DNA of 64,000 bases from Albitalea sp966211955 (GCA_966211955.1 CBIHOF010000010.1:1-64000); one strand, 5' to 3'. Shown: positions 8,718 to 18,098, numbered from the stretch's first letter. Program-made: numbers and translations. Notes: generated by a model from the letters alone, not told the origin.

Positions 8718-10508
8718 ATGAGCAAGACCGTCAGCGACCAGATCCTTCAGCGCCTCCAACAGTGGGGCGTGAAGCGCATCTACGGCTACCCGGGCGACGG
8801 CATCAACGTCCTGATGGGTGCCTTCGGCCGCTTCGGCGACGGCATGAAATTCATACAGGCACGGCACGAAGAACTTGCCGCCTTCATGGCCTGCGCGCAT
8901 GCGAAGTTCACCGGCGAGGTCGGCGTGTGCATGGCCACCTCGGGGCCGGGCGCCATCCACCTGCTCAACGGCCTGTACGACGCCCGGGCCGATCACCAGC
9001 CGGTGCTGGCCATCGTCGGCCAGCAGGCGCGTGCGGCGCTCGGTGGCGACTATCAGCAGGAGGTGGACCTGCTGAGCCTGTTCAAGGACGTGGCGCATGA
9101 GTTCGTGCACATGGCGACGGTGCCCGAGCAGGTGCGACACCTCGTGGACCGTGCGATGCGCATCGCACGGGACCAGCGCACCGTCACCTGCCTCATCCTG
9201 CCCAACGACCTGCAGGAGCTCGACGCGGTCGAGCAGCCGCCGCGTGAACATGGCACGGTGCATTCGGGCATCGGCAGCACGTGTGCGCAGAGCTGGCCGG
9301 GAGAGGCGGGCCTGCGTGCGGCGGCCGAGGTGCTCAACAGCGGGCGCCGTGTCGCCATCCTCGCTGGTGCCGGCGCCTTGCATGCCACCGACGAGCTGAT
9401 CGCCGTGGCCGACACGCTCGGCGCAGGCATTGCCAAGGCGCTGCTCGGCAAGATGGCCGTGCCCGATGACTTGCCCTACGTCACAGGCGCCATCGGCCTG
9501 CTTGGCACCGTGCCGAGCTGGGAGCTGATGAACGGCTGCGACACGCTGTTCATGGTGGGCTCGAGCTTCCCGTACAGCGAATTCCTGCCCAAGGAAGGCC
9601 AGGCGCGTGGCGTGCAGGTCGACCTCGACGGCCGTCGGCTCGGCCTGCGTTATCCGATGGAAGTGAACCTCGTCGGCGACAGCAAGCTCACGCTGCAGGC
9701 GCTGCTGCCGCTGCTGGAGCGCAAGACCGACCGCAGCTGGCGCGACAAGATCGAATCGAACGTGTGCGACTGGTGGCGAGTGCTGGAAGCCCGCGCCATG
9801 AACGACGCCACGCCGCTGAACCCGCAGCGTGTGTTCTGGGAGCTGTCGCCGCGCCTGCCGGACGACGTGATACTCACCTGCGATTCGGGCACGGCCGCCG
9901 CCTGGTATGCGCGCGACCTGAAGGCCCGTCGCGGAATGATGGGCTCGCTCTCCGGCGGGCTGGCCACCATGTGCCCGAGCATTCCCTACGCCGCCGCCGC
10001 GAAGTTCGCCTTTCCCGATCGGCCCGTGATTGCCTTGGTTGGCGATGGCGCGATGCAGATGCTCGGGATCAACGGCCTCATCACGATCGCCCACCACTGG
10101 AAGCAATGGCGCGACCCGCGGCTGGTGGTGATGGTGCTGAACAACGGCGACCTCAACATGGTGACCTGGGAGCAGCGGGTGGGCGCCGGCGACCCGAAGT
10201 TCGAGGATTCGCAAGTGCTGCCCAGCTTCCCGTACGCCGAGTACGCACGGCTGCTGGGGCTGCACGGCATTCGCGTGGACCACCCGGATGCCGTCGGCCG
10301 CGCCTGGGACGAGGCATTGAGCGCCGACCGGCCCACGCTGCTGGAGATGGTGACCGATCCGAACGTGCCCGCGCTGCCGCCGCATGTGAGCAGCAAGCAG
10401 GCACGCAACTACCTGAAGGCCTTGCTGCATGGTGACCCGCAGGCCAGGCAGGTGGTGATGGCCACGATGCGAGAGGCATGGGATGGCGTGACCAAGGGCC
10501 GACGATGA
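8718..10508 (+). CDS. Thiamine-diphosphate-dependent enzyme, pyruvate oxidase/acetolactate synthase-like
   Basis: This 596-residue ThDP enzyme has the usual three-domain order. The N-terminal PYR domain has the catalytic glutamate in ARHEELAAFMA near residue 51. The central domain runs from about 195 to 335. The C-terminal PP domain has the ThDP motif GDGAMQMLGINGL ending LNNGDLNMVTWEQR (about 441-478). The length and the YGYPGDGINVL start resemble pyruvate oxidase/PoxB-type proteins more than large-subunit acetolactate synthase. The substrate, and whether it uses FAD and quinone, cannot be decided here. It is divergent from the cytochrome b gene. The last 15 residues show no obvious amphipathic membrane anchor like that of E. 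coli PoxB. Confidence 0.82.
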   Translation: MSKTVSDQILQRLQQWGVKRIYGYPGDGINVLMGAFGRFGDGMKFIQARHEELAAFMACAHAKFTGEVGVCMATSGPGAIHLLNGLYDARADHQPVLAIVGQQARAALGGDYQQEVDLLSLFKDVAHEFVHMATVPEQVRHLVDRAMRIARDQRTVTCLILPNDLQELDAVEQPPREHGTVHSGIGSTCAQSWPGEAGLRAAAEVLNSGRRVAILAGAGALHATDELIAVADTLGAGIAKALLGKMAVPDDLPYVTGAIGLLGTVPSWELMNGCDTLFMVGSSFPYSEFLPKEGQARGVQVDLDGRRLGLRYPMEVNLVGDSKLTLQALLPLLERKTDRSWRDKIESNVCDWWRVLEARAMNDATPLNPQRVFWELSPRLPDDVILTCDSGTAAAWYARDLKARRGMMGSLSGGLATMCPSIPYAAAAKFAFPDRPVIALVGDGAMQMLGINGLITIAHHWKQWRDPRLVVMVLNNGDLNMVTWEQRVGAGDPKFEDSQVLPSFPYAEYARLLGLHGIRVDHPDAVGRAWDEALSADRPTLLEMVTDPNVPALPPHVSSKQARNYLKALLHGDPQARQVVMATMREAWDGVTKGRR

Positions 10509-10637
10509 CCTGGTGCGTCTCAGACGTCTTGAAGACTCAGGGAAATTACTTGGTGCGCGCGCTCAAATAGTTAAGTAGATTAATTAACCATTTGGATAAC
10601 GACGGCGACACGGAGTGCGCCCGGCCCAGGAGACGCC

Positions 10638-12497
10638 ATGAGACGCCAGTCCCCCGCCTCGACGCCGCGCGCGTTCGCGTTTGTCCGCGCCGCCGTGCCT
10701 GCCTCCTGCGCCGCTGCGCTGATGGCCGCATGCGCCGGAGCCGGCCCAGTCGGCAGCCATGCAGCCTTGCCGCAACTGGCGCCGGCGCGTCCGGGCATGC
10801 TCGCCCAGTGCGCATCACTGACAGGATTCGCCTTCGCCAACACAACGATCGTGTCCGCGAGCCAGGTTGAAGCGGGCGCCGTGACCTCCAACGCCGATGG
10901 TGTGCCTCTGGCCTTGCCGGCGCATTGCGTCATCACGGGCTTCATGAACCCGCGCACTGGTCTCGACGGCAAACGCTATGCGATCAACTTCGAGATGCGG
11001 ATGCCGGTGAACTGGAACGGCCGCTTCTTTCATCAGGTGAACGGTGGCAGTGATGGTGTCATCACGACCGACACGACGCGCGCCTACGGCCGCCTGTCGG
11101 GCGGCAGCCCGCGCAGCAATGGACTGGTCGAGGGCTTCGCGGTTCTCTCCTCCGATGCGGGCCATGCGTCCGACCCGGCTTATCCGGCCGATGCGGCAAC
11201 CGGCCTGAGCATGTCGGGCCAGGCCTTCGGCCTTGATCCGCAGGCGCGGCTGGACTACGGCCATGCCGCCGTGGGCACGCTCACGCCGATGGCGCGCAGC
11301 CTGATCGCCGCCGCCTATGGCCGTGGCCCTGATCGCTCGTACATGGTGGGCTGCTCCAACGGCGGCCGCCACAGCCTTGTCGCCGCGGCGCGCTACGCCG
11401 GCGACTACGACGGCATTCTTGCGGGCGATCCCGGCTTCAACCTGCCGCGCGCCGCCGTCGCCGAGCACTGGGATTCGCAGGCACTCATGGCCGCCGCGCA
11501 ATCGGTCGACACGGTGACGAACCGCCCGGCCATCTGGAGCGCGTTCAGCGCGGCCGACCTCGGCTATCTCAACAGCCGCATCCTCGCGAAGTGCGATGCG
11601 CTGGACGGCGCAAGCGACGGCATGGTCCAGGACACCAAGGCATGCCAGGCGGCGTTCTCGCTCCCCCGTGACGTGGCCACATGCGCCCCCGGTGCAACAT
11701 CCGACGGCAGCTGCCTGACCGGCGCGCAGAAGACGGCGCTCGGCAAGATCTTCGGGGGCGCCAAGACTTCCAGTGGCAAACCGTTGTACGCAGATTGGCC
11801 GTTCACGGCCGGACTGAACACGCCGGGGTGGATGGCCTGGAAGATGGGCGCGTCCAACGGCGCGGGCAAGGGCATCGGCAAGTACGGCCTCAACCTGTCG
11901 CTGGGCTCGGCGTCGACCGCGTTCATCTTCAGCACGCCGCCAGCCGATCCGGCCGTGGTCACGGGCCTTGGCACGACCTTGATCGATTACGTGCTGAACT
12001 ACGACTTCGACAAGGCCGAAGCGCTCATCAATGCGACGACGCCTACGTTCACGCAATCCTCGATGAGCTTCATGACGCCGCCGAACCCGACCGACCTGCA
12101 CGTGCTCAAGAACCGGGGCGGCAAGCTCATCGTGTTCCATGGCACGGCCGATCCGGTGTTCTCGTACAACGACACGCGGGCCTGGTACGAGGGCCTCGCG
12201 TCGGCCAACGCCGGCGATGCGTCTGACTTCGCGCGCTTCTTCGCCGTGCCCGGCATGAACCATTGCTCAGGCGGGCCGGCCACCGACCAATTCGATTTGC
12301 TGGCGCCGCTGGTCGCGTGGGTCGAGCAAGGGCAGGCGCCGGACAGCGTTGCCGCGACCGCGCGCACCACCGCGCAGAACCCAGGCATCGGCTCGATTCC
12401 AGCTGGCCGCACACGGCCGCTGTGCGCCTACCCGAAGGTGGCCACCTACCGCGGCAGCGGCAGCGTGGACGATGCCGCGAGCTTCGCCTGCAAGTAG
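10638..12497 (+). CDS. Tannase/feruloyl esterase family lipoprotein
   Basis: This 619-residue secreted serine esterase hydrolyses ester bonds of phenolic acids, such as galloyl, feruloyl or terephthalate-type esters. The N terminus has a signal with lipobox ALMAAC near residue 33. The family CS-D-HC arrangement is visible. MVGCSNGGRHS (about 235-245) gives the nucleophile serine next to a cysteine, FHGTADPVFSYND gives the aspartate, and PGMNHCSGGPATD gives the histidine next to the partner cysteine. The natural ester is unknown. An AT-rich stretch (10566-10596) precedes it and may hold the promoter. No regulator is adjacent. Confidence 0.88.
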   Translation: MRRQSPASTPRAFAFVRAAVPASCAAALMAACAGAGPVGSHAALPQLAPARPGMLAQCASLTGFAFANTTIVSASQVEAGAVTSNADGVPLALPAHCVITGFMNPRTGLDGKRYAINFEMRMPVNWNGRFFHQVNGGSDGVITTDTTRAYGRLSGGSPRSNGLVEGFAVLSSDAGHASDPAYPADAATGLSMSGQAFGLDPQARLDYGHAAVGTLTPMARSLIAAAYGRGPDRSYMVGCSNGGRHSLVAAARYAGDYDGILAGDPGFNLPRAAVAEHWDSQALMAAAQSVDTVTNRPAIWSAFSAADLGYLNSRILAKCDALDGASDGMVQDTKACQAAFSLPRDVATCAPGATSDGSCLTGAQKTALGKIFGGAKTSSGKPLYADWPFTAGLNTPGWMAWKMGASNGAGKGIGKYGLNLSLGSASTAFIFSTPPADPAVVTGLGTTLIDYVLNYDFDKAEALINATTPTFTQSSMSFMTPPNPTDLHVLKNRGGKLIVFHGTADPVFSYNDTRAWYEGLASANAGDASDFARFFAVPGMNHCSGGPATDQFDLLAPLVAWVEQGQAPDSVAATARTTAQNPGIGSIPAGRTRPLCAYPKVATYRGSGSVDDAASFACK

Positions 12498-12547
12498 AGC
12501 GAGAGTGGCTCGCCGTCTCAATCGCTCGGCAAATCGTTGAGGCGCTT

Positions 12548-12676
12548 CTACTTCTTCTGGCGCTGCTGCGGGGTGGGCTCGGCCGGTGCCCCGCTCAGCG
12601 GCGCTGCAGGTTTGGGCGCGACGGGCGCCTTCTTCGGTTTCTTTGCTTCCCTGTTGCCGTGTTGACCCTTGGACAT
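12548..12676 (-). CDS. Small lysine/proline-rich protein (42 aa)
   Basis: This 42-residue protein begins MSKGQHGNREAKKPKK and continues with an alanine/proline-rich tail ending QQRQKK. AAGGAG lies 6 nt before the ATG at 12676, which decides the start over an ATG two codons upstream. Short proteins with the MSKGQ.GN.EAKKPKK start recur in proteobacteria and have no assigned function. It is strongly basic and lacks a membrane segment, so nucleic-acid association is possible, but that is inference. Confidence 0.7.
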   Translation of the reverse strand: MSKGQHGNREAKKPKKAPVAPKPAAPLSGAPAEPTPQQRQKK

Positions 12677-12792
12677 CGTCATCTCCTTCGTTGAACAGGT
12701 TGAGGTTCGTTCGCGGCGAGCTTGAGGGGCCGCCGCGGCGGGGTCTGTCTGTTGGCGCACATAGGCAGTCCATGGCGCATGCGGCCGCTGCC

Positions 12793-12806
12793 TTGATCGA
12801 CATCAA
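12793..12806. promoter_or_regulatory. FNR/Anr-type box before the universal stress protein gene
   Basis: TTGATCGACATCAA matches the FNR/Anr consensus TTGAT-N4-ATCAA at all ten fixed positions. It lies 59 bp upstream of the universal stress protein ATG at 12866. A weak -10-like CACCAT begins 22 nt after the box, the same distance as the better hexamer at ccoN. Activation under low oxygen is expected. Confidence 0.75.
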
Positions 12807-12865
12807 GTGCGAGCGAGTTGTGCCGGCGCACCATCGGCTCATCGAATCCTTGAGTGGAGATGAGC

Positions 12866-13288
12866 ATGAAGATCCTGCTGGCAGTGGACGGAAGTGAATA
12901 CACCAAGCGCATGCTGGGCATCCTGGCCGCGCGCAACGAGTTGCTCGGGCCGGGCCACGACTACCTGGCCTTCACCGCGGTCACGCCGATCCCGGTGCAT
13001 GCGTCGCGTTTTCTCGATCGGCAGACGCTGGACGGCTATTACGACGAACGCGCCGAAGAGGTGCTTCGGCCGGTGCGCCGCTTCGCGGACCAGACCGGCT
13101 GGACCTTGCGCACGGTGCATCACCTGGGTGACCCGGCCACGGCCATCGCCGCCGTGGTGGAGACCGAGAAGCCCGACCTCATCGTGATGGGCACGCATGG
13201 CCACACGGCGCTGGGCAACGTTCTGATGGGCTCGGTGGCCAGCGGCGTGCTCGCGCGCTGCAAGGTGCCGGTGCTGCTGGTTCGCTGA
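12866..13288 (+). CDS. Universal stress protein (UspA family)
   Basis: This 140-residue single-domain cytoplasmic protein starts MKILLAVDGSEYTKRML. It ends with the nucleotide-binding signature GTHGHTALGNVLMGSVASGVL (G-2x-G-9x-G-S type), so it probably binds ATP. The ATG at 12866 is preceded by GGAG 6 nt away; upstream in-frame codons offer no better start. It lies 11 nt before the cation ATPase gene of the cbb3 cluster and behind an FNR-type box, so it is likely co-expressed with the high-affinity oxidase. Confidence 0.9.
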   Translation: MKILLAVDGSEYTKRMLGILAARNELLGPGHDYLAFTAVTPIPVHASRFLDRQTLDGYYDERAEEVLRPVRRFADQTGWTLRTVHHLGDPATAIAAVVETEKPDLIVMGTHGHTALGNVLMGSVASGVLARCKVPVLLVR

Positions 13289-13299
13289 GAAGCTGCCGG

Positions 13300-15576
13300 A
13301 TGCCTTCGGCCAGCCAAGGACTGTCGCCGGAGCTGCACGAGCCGGGCTGGCTCGACGACCCGCGTGAGATCGAATCCTTCACGCGCTGGCAGGGCGGCGC
13401 GGCGCAGGGGCGCATCGCCCAATCGTCGCTGCGCATCGGCGGAATGCATTGCGCCCAATGCGCCGACACCATCGCGCAGGCACTGCAGCAGGTGCCCGGC
13501 GTCGTCGACGCACAGGTGAGCGCGGCATCCCAATGCGCAACCGTGCGGTGGAACCCCGCGCTCACGCGGCCCTCGGCGCTCGTGTCCGCGGTGAGGGCCA
13601 GCGGCTACGACGCCTCGCCGGACACGGCGGCGTCCGCGCGCCTCGAACGTCGGAAGGAATCGCGCGCGGCGCTGTGGCGGCTGTTCGTGGCGGGCTTCTG
13701 CGCCATGCAGATCATGATGCTCGCGACGCCTTCCTACGTGAGCGCGCCGGGCGACCTCGCTGCCGACCAGAAGCACCTGCTCGACTGGGGCAGCTGGCTG
13801 CTCACGCTGCCGGTGATGTGGTTCTCGGCGGCACCGTTCTTTCGTGGCGCGTGGCGCGCCGTCGTGCAGCGCCGCATGGGCATGGACGTGCCCGTGGCGC
13901 TGGGCATCGCGACTGCCTTTGTCGCCAGCAGCGGCGCGGCACTGGACCCCAACGGTCTGTTCGGCAGCGATGTCTACTTCGACTCGCTCACGATGTTCAT
14001 CAGCTTCCTGCTCGGTGGACGCTACCTCGAGATGAGGGCGCGCCACCGGGCCGAATCCGCGCTCGAAGACGCCACGGCCCGCCTGCCGCAGACAGTCATG
14101 CGGTTGCAGCCCGATGGCGTGGTCGAGGTGGTCAGTGCGCGGCAGCTCGCCGTCGGCGATCTCGTTCGCATTCCCGTGGGCCAAGCGTTCGCGGCGGACG
14201 GCACGCTCATCGAAGGCCACACGCAGGCCGACGAGTCGCTGTTGACGGGCGAATCCCGACCCGTGGCCAAGACCGTTGGTGACGCGGTCGTGGCCGGCAG
14301 CATCAACCTCGGCGCACCCGTCGTGATGCGCGTGGACCGCGTGGGCGCGGACACCCGCTACGAAGCCATCGTGGCCCTGATGCGTGCCGCCCGCGCGCAG
14401 CGGCCAGCGATGTTTGCCAGCGCCGACCAGTGGGCCGGAACCTTCCTGTGGACGGTGCTGGTGCTGGCTGCCGCGGCAGGCGGTGCCTGGAGCCTCATCG
14501 ATCCGTCACGCGCGGTGTGGGTGGTGGTGGCGGTGCTGGTCGTGACCTGCCCATGTGCCTTGTCGCTCGCCGCGCCGTCCGCCTTGCTCGCAGCCGCGGG
14601 CGCGATGGGGCGCAGCGGTGTGCTGCTGCGACGCCTTGACGCGATCGAGGGCCTCGCCCGCGTGCAGACCCTCTTCATCGACAAGACCGGCACCTTGACG
14701 CAGGCGCGACTGCGCTGCGTGGCAGTGAAGCGGCTCGCGGCGAACGATGCGGCCTGCACCGATGAACTTCAACGCATTGCGGCGTCGCTCGCGGCCTGGT
14801 CCAGCCATCCGCTGGCCACTGCGGTCCGCGAGGCCTTCCGTGCGGCGAACTTCGTGTGGACCGACGTGCGCGAGTTGCCCGGCATCGGGCTCGAGGCCGT
14901 GGACGCACTCGGACGACGCTGGCGCCTCGGTCGCGTCGAGCATTCCGCAGGCGTGGCAGCAAGCCCGGAGGGCCCGAACGACGCCGGCCCCAGCGGCGCC
15001 AGCACCTGGTTGAGTCGCGACGGATTGCCGCTCGCACGATTCGACATCGATGAAGTCTTGCGCGCCGATGCCGCGGCCGCCGTCAAGGCCTTGCAGGATG
15101 ACGGCATCCGCGTGCAGCTGTTGTCCGGCGACGATGCACAACGCGCCGAGCGCATGGCGGCCAACCTGGGCATCGTGGCCGTCCATGGCGACATGACGCC
15201 GGCCGGGAAGCTGGCGCAGGTGAGGGCGGCGCAAGGGCGTGGCGAGGTCGTCGCGATGATCGGCGATGGCATCAATGACGCGCCGGTGCTAGCGCAAGCG
15301 AATGTCTCGCTCGCAATGGGCGAGGGCGCCGCGGTTGCGCGCACGCAGGCCGATGGCGTGCTCGTGTCCAACCGCCTGCAAGACGTGGTGCGGGCGCGGG
15401 CGCTGTCGAAGAAGGCGCTGCGCATCGTGCGCCAGAACCTCGCGTGGGCTGCGGCCTACAACGCCTGCTGCGTGCCACTCGCATTGATCGGCTGGCTGCC
15501 GCCGTGGGCCGCCGGCCTGGGCATGGCGCTGAGCTCGCTCGTGGTGGTGGGCAACTCGCTGCGGCTCGCCCGCTAG
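13300..15576 (+). CDS. ccoI: Copper-translocating P-type ATPase for cbb3 oxidase assembly (CcoI/FixI)
   Basis: This 758-residue P1B-type ATPase moves copper across the inner membrane for insertion into cbb3 oxidase. It has an N-terminal metal-binding domain with GGMHCAQCADT (about 47-57), membrane helices, the transport motif TCPCALSLAAPSA (about 411), the phosphorylation motif DKTGTLT (about 461), a WSSHPLATA histidine-proline motif, and the hinge GDGINDAPVL. The CPC followed by SLAAP rather than GLATP, together with the position before ccoS and ccoN, separates it from the detoxifying CopA at 30121. Its ccoS neighbour starts 18 nt later. Confidence 0.92.
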   Translation: MPSASQGLSPELHEPGWLDDPREIESFTRWQGGAAQGRIAQSSLRIGGMHCAQCADTIAQALQQVPGVVDAQVSAASQCATVRWNPALTRPSALVSAVRASGYDASPDTAASARLERRKESRAALWRLFVAGFCAMQIMMLATPSYVSAPGDLAADQKHLLDWGSWLLTLPVMWFSAAPFFRGAWRAVVQRRMGMDVPVALGIATAFVASSGAALDPNGLFGSDVYFDSLTMFISFLLGGRYLEMRARHRAESALEDATARLPQTVMRLQPDGVVEVVSARQLAVGDLVRIPVGQAFAADGTLIEGHTQADESLLTGESRPVAKTVGDAVVAGSINLGAPVVMRVDRVGADTRYEAIVALMRAARAQRPAMFASADQWAGTFLWTVLVLAAAAGGAWSLIDPSRAVWVVVAVLVVTCPCALSLAAPSALLAAAGAMGRSGVLLRRLDAIEGLARVQTLFIDKTGTLTQARLRCVAVKRLAANDAACTDELQRIAASLAAWSSHPLATAVREAFRAANFVWTDVRELPGIGLEAVDALGRRWRLGRVEHSAGVAASPEGPNDAGPSGASTWLSRDGLPLARFDIDEVLRADAAAAVKALQDDGIRVQLLSGDDAQRAERMAANLGIVAVHGDMTPAGKLAQVRAAQGRGEVVAMIGDGINDAPVLAQANVSLAMGEGAAVARTQADGVLVSNRLQDVVRARALSKKALRIVRQNLAWAAAYNACCVPLALIGWLPPWAAGLGMALSSLVVVGNSLRLAR

Positions 15577-15594
15577 CGCGAAAGTCGAAGCCGC

Positions 15595-15762
15595 ATGGAC
15601 ATCCTCTATCTCCTCATCCCGATGACCGCCGTGCTGGTGCTGGCCATCATCGGCGTTTTCGCCTGGGCGCTGGATGGCGGCCAGTTCGACGACCTCGAAC
15701 AACACGGCACGCGAATTCTCGAACCCGACGACGCTTCACTTGATCGGCATCAAGCACCGTAG
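15595..15762 (+). CDS. ccoS: cbb3 oxidase maturation protein CcoS
   Basis: This 55-residue inner-membrane protein is one of the factors needed to put haem and copper into cbb3 oxidase. It begins MDILYLLIPMTAVLVLAIIG, a single membrane helix. The conserved FAWALDGGQFDDLE block follows directly and is diagnostic for CcoS. It starts 18 nt after ccoI. The last codons contain the FNR-type box that drives ccoN, so its 3' end is both coding and regulatory. Confidence 0.93.
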   Translation: MDILYLLIPMTAVLVLAIIGVFAWALDGGQFDDLEQHGTRILEPDDASLDRHQAP

Positions 15763-15781
15763 AGCACAGACGTCGAAAAAT
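15740..15781 (+). promoter_or_regulatory. FNR/Anr-dependent promoter of the ccoNOQP operon
   Basis: The perfect box TTGATCGGCATCAA (15740-15753) is followed after exactly 22 nt by AAAAAT (15776-15781), a reasonable -10 element. That places the box centre near -41.5, the classic FNR class II position. The box lies within the last codons of ccoS and 68 bp before the ccoN ATG. Confidence 0.85.
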
Positions 15782-15820
15782 GTCCCCATGGCCAATAGTG
15801 GCGTTGAACGGAGGCTTTCG

Positions 15821-17260
15821 ATGAGTGCGAATGCGCAAGCTGCAGTGCCGGTGACTTACACCGATGAAACCGTGCGCGGCTTTGCGCTGGCAGCCGTGCT
15901 GTGGGGCGTGGTGGGGATGCTCGTGGGCGTGCTGATCGCCGCGCAGCTCACCTTCCCCGACCTGACCTACGGCATCCCGTGGCTCAGCTATGGCCGCCTG
16001 CGGCCGCTGCACACCAACGCGGTGATCTTCGCGTTCGGCGGCTGCGCGCTCTTTGCGACCAGCTACCACGTCGTGCAGCGCACTTGCCAGGTGCCGCTCT
16101 TCCTTCCCTGGCTGGCGAAGTTCACCCTCGTGGGCTGGAACCTCGTGATCGTGCTTGCGGCCATCACGCTGCCGCTGGGCATCACGCAAGGCAAGGAATA
16201 CGCCGAACTCGAATGGCCGATCGACCTGCTCATCGCCGTCGTGTGGGTGTCGTATGCGATCGTCTTCTTCGGCACCATCGGCATGCGCCGGGTGCGCCAC
16301 ATCTACGTGGCCAACTGGTTCTTCGGCGCATTCATCCTGGCGGTGGCGCTGCTGCACATCGTCAACAGCGCTGCGATGCCGGTGAGCTTCTGGAAGAGCT
16401 ACTCCGCCTACGCCGGCGTGCAGGACGCGATGGTGCAGTGGTGGTACGGCCACAACGCGGTGGGCTTCTTCCTCACGGCGGGCTTCCTCGGGATGATGTA
16501 CTACTACATCCCCAAGCAGGCCGAGCGGCCGGTGTACTCCTACCGGCTGTCCATCGTCCACTTCTGGGCGCTGATCTTCACCTACATGTGGGCGGGCCCG
16601 CACCACCTGCACTACACCGCGCTGCCCGACTGGGCGCAAAGCGTGGGCATGCTGTTCTCGCTGGTGCTGCTCGCGCCCAGCTGGGGCGGGATGATCAACG
16701 GCGTCATGACGCTTAGCGGCGCCTGGCACAAGCTGCGTGACGACCCCATCCTCAAGTTCCTCATCGTCGCGCTGAGCTTCTACGGCATGTCGACCTTCGA
16801 GGGTCCGATGATGTCGATCAAGACGGTCAATGCGCTGAGCCACTACACCGACTGGACGGTGGGCCACGTGCACAGCGGCGCGCTCGGCTGGGTGGGATTC
16901 ATCTCGATGGGGTCGCTGTATTACCTGATCCCGCGCATGTTCGGGCAGACGAAGATGTTCAGCACCCGCGCCATCGAGCTGCACTTCTGGATCGCGACCC
17001 TGGGCATCGTGCTCTACATCGCCGCGATGTGGATCGCCGGCGTCATGCAGGGCCTGATGTGGCGCGCGCTCAATGCCGACGGCACGCTGGTCTACACCTT
17101 CGTCGAGGGCGTGAAGGCGACCTGGCCCTTCTACCTGGTGCGGCTCATCGGCGGCTTGTTGTACCTCGCCGGCATGCTGGTGATGGCCTGGAACGTCGTC
17201 ATGACGGTTCGCAGCGGCCGTGCCGTTCCCGCCGCCATTCCGCGCCTGGTCGCCGCCTGA
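15821..17260 (+). CDS. ccoN: cbb3-type cytochrome c oxidase subunit I CcoN
   Basis: This 479-residue catalytic subunit reduces oxygen at a haem b3-CuB centre in the inner membrane. It has about twelve membrane helices. Ligand histidines lie in GRLRPLHTNAVIFAFGG (low-spin haem), WWYGHNAVGFFLTAGF and WAGPHHLHYTALPDW (CuB and Tyr-His region), and WTVGHVHSGALGWVGF (haems b and b3). GGAGG at 15810-15814, 6 nt before the ATG at 15821, decides the start at MSANAQAAVPVTY; several earlier in-frame ATGs lack such a site. It is the first gene of ccoNOQP. Confidence 0.96.
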   Translation: MSANAQAAVPVTYTDETVRGFALAAVLWGVVGMLVGVLIAAQLTFPDLTYGIPWLSYGRLRPLHTNAVIFAFGGCALFATSYHVVQRTCQVPLFLPWLAKFTLVGWNLVIVLAAITLPLGITQGKEYAELEWPIDLLIAVVWVSYAIVFFGTIGMRRVRHIYVANWFFGAFILAVALLHIVNSAAMPVSFWKSYSAYAGVQDAMVQWWYGHNAVGFFLTAGFLGMMYYYIPKQAERPVYSYRLSIVHFWALIFTYMWAGPHHLHYTALPDWAQSVGMLFSLVLLAPSWGGMINGVMTLSGAWHKLRDDPILKFLIVALSFYGMSTFEGPMMSIKTVNALSHYTDWTVGHVHSGALGWVGFISMGSLYYLIPRMFGQTKMFSTRAIELHFWIATLGIVLYIAAMWIAGVMQGLMWRALNADGTLVYTFVEGVKATWPFYLVRLIGGLLYLAGMLVMAWNVVMTVRSGRAVPAAIPRLVAA

Positions 17261-17274
17261 GGGAGAACATTTCC

Positions 17275-17919
17275 ATGGCTGACATCACACACGACAACGG
17301 CGCACACCACAGCGCACCCACCGGTCACGAGCGCATCGAGACCAGCAACTTCCTGATGATCGTGCTCATCCTCCTCGTGATCGCGGTGGGTGGCATGGTC
17401 GAGATCATCCCGCTGTTCTTCCAGCGGTCCACCACGGAGCCGGTGGCTGGCCTGAAGCCCTACGAGCCGCTGCAACTGGTGGGCCGCGACATCTACCTGC
17501 GCGAGGGTTGCTACAACTGCCACTCGCAGATGATCCGCCCGCTGCATGCCGAGACGCTGCGCTACGGCCACTACTCGGTGGCCGGCGAATTCGTCTACGA
17601 CCACCCCTTCCAGTGGGGCAGCAAGCGCACCGGGCCCGACCTGCAGCGCGTGGGCGGCAAGTACAGCGACGAGTGGCACCGCCTGCACCTGTCCGGCCCG
17701 CGCGACCTGGTGCCCGAGTCGAACATGCCCGCGTATCCGTGGCTCGAGAGCACCGCCGTCGACCCCGACAGCGTGCCGCCGCGGCTGCGCGCGATGAAGC
17801 GCCTGGGTGTGCCTTACACCGATGCCGAGATCGCGGCCAGCGCCGAGGCCGTGCGCGGCAAGACCGAGATGGATGCCATCGTCGCCTACCTGCAATCGCT
17901 GGGTCGGCACGTCAAGTGA
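17275..17919 (+). CDS. ccoO: cbb3 oxidase subunit II CcoO (monohaem cytochrome c)
   Basis: This 214-residue membrane-anchored cytochrome c passes electrons from CcoP to CcoN. One N-terminal helix (FLMIVLILLVIAVGGMVEIIP, about 24-44) is followed by a periplasmic domain with one haem motif, GCYNCHSQMIRPL (about 79-91). A probable axial methionine lies in VPESNMPAYPWL. GGGAG lies before the ATG at 17275. The frame is open upstream, but that stretch is the shadow of ccoN. Confidence 0.96.
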   Translation: MADITHDNGAHHSAPTGHERIETSNFLMIVLILLVIAVGGMVEIIPLFFQRSTTEPVAGLKPYEPLQLVGRDIYLREGCYNCHSQMIRPLHAETLRYGHYSVAGEFVYDHPFQWGSKRTGPDLQRVGGKYSDEWHRLHLSGPRDLVPESNMPAYPWLESTAVDPDSVPPRLRAMKRLGVPYTDAEIAASAEAVRGKTEMDAIVAYLQSLGRHVK

Positions 17920-17930
17920 AGGGGATGACC

Positions 17931-18098
17931 ATGGATGTGAATGACCTTCGAAGCGCGGTGACCGTGCTGAGCCTGTTGCTCTTCAGCGGCCTGATGGCCT
18001 GGACCTGGTGGCCGCGTCGCCGCGACGCCTACCAGGCTGCCGCCCGCCTGCCGTTCGACGGTGAGGCGGCTGGCCGGGAAGAAGGAGCCTCGCAATGA
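17931..18098 (+). CDS. ccoQ: cbb3 oxidase small subunit CcoQ
   Basis: This 55-residue single-helix subunit stabilises the cbb3 complex. It begins MDVNDLRSAVTVLSLLLFSGLMAWTWW, followed by the typical basic/aromatic RRRDAYQAAARLPF segment. GAAGGGG lies about 7 nt before the ATG at 17931. An ATG six bases earlier sits directly on the Shine-Dalgarno and is unlikely. Its stop overlaps the ccoP start (ATGA). Confidence 0.92.
   Translation: MDVNDLRSAVTVLSLLLFSGLMAWTWWPRRRDAYQAAARLPFDGEAAGREEGASQ

Noticed and set aside
8544..10430. A 628-codon open frame on the minus strand opposite the ThDP enzyme
   Set aside because: It is the high-GC shadow of the + strand gene, which has the full ThDP motif set; the shadow is histidine/arginine-rich without family motifs.
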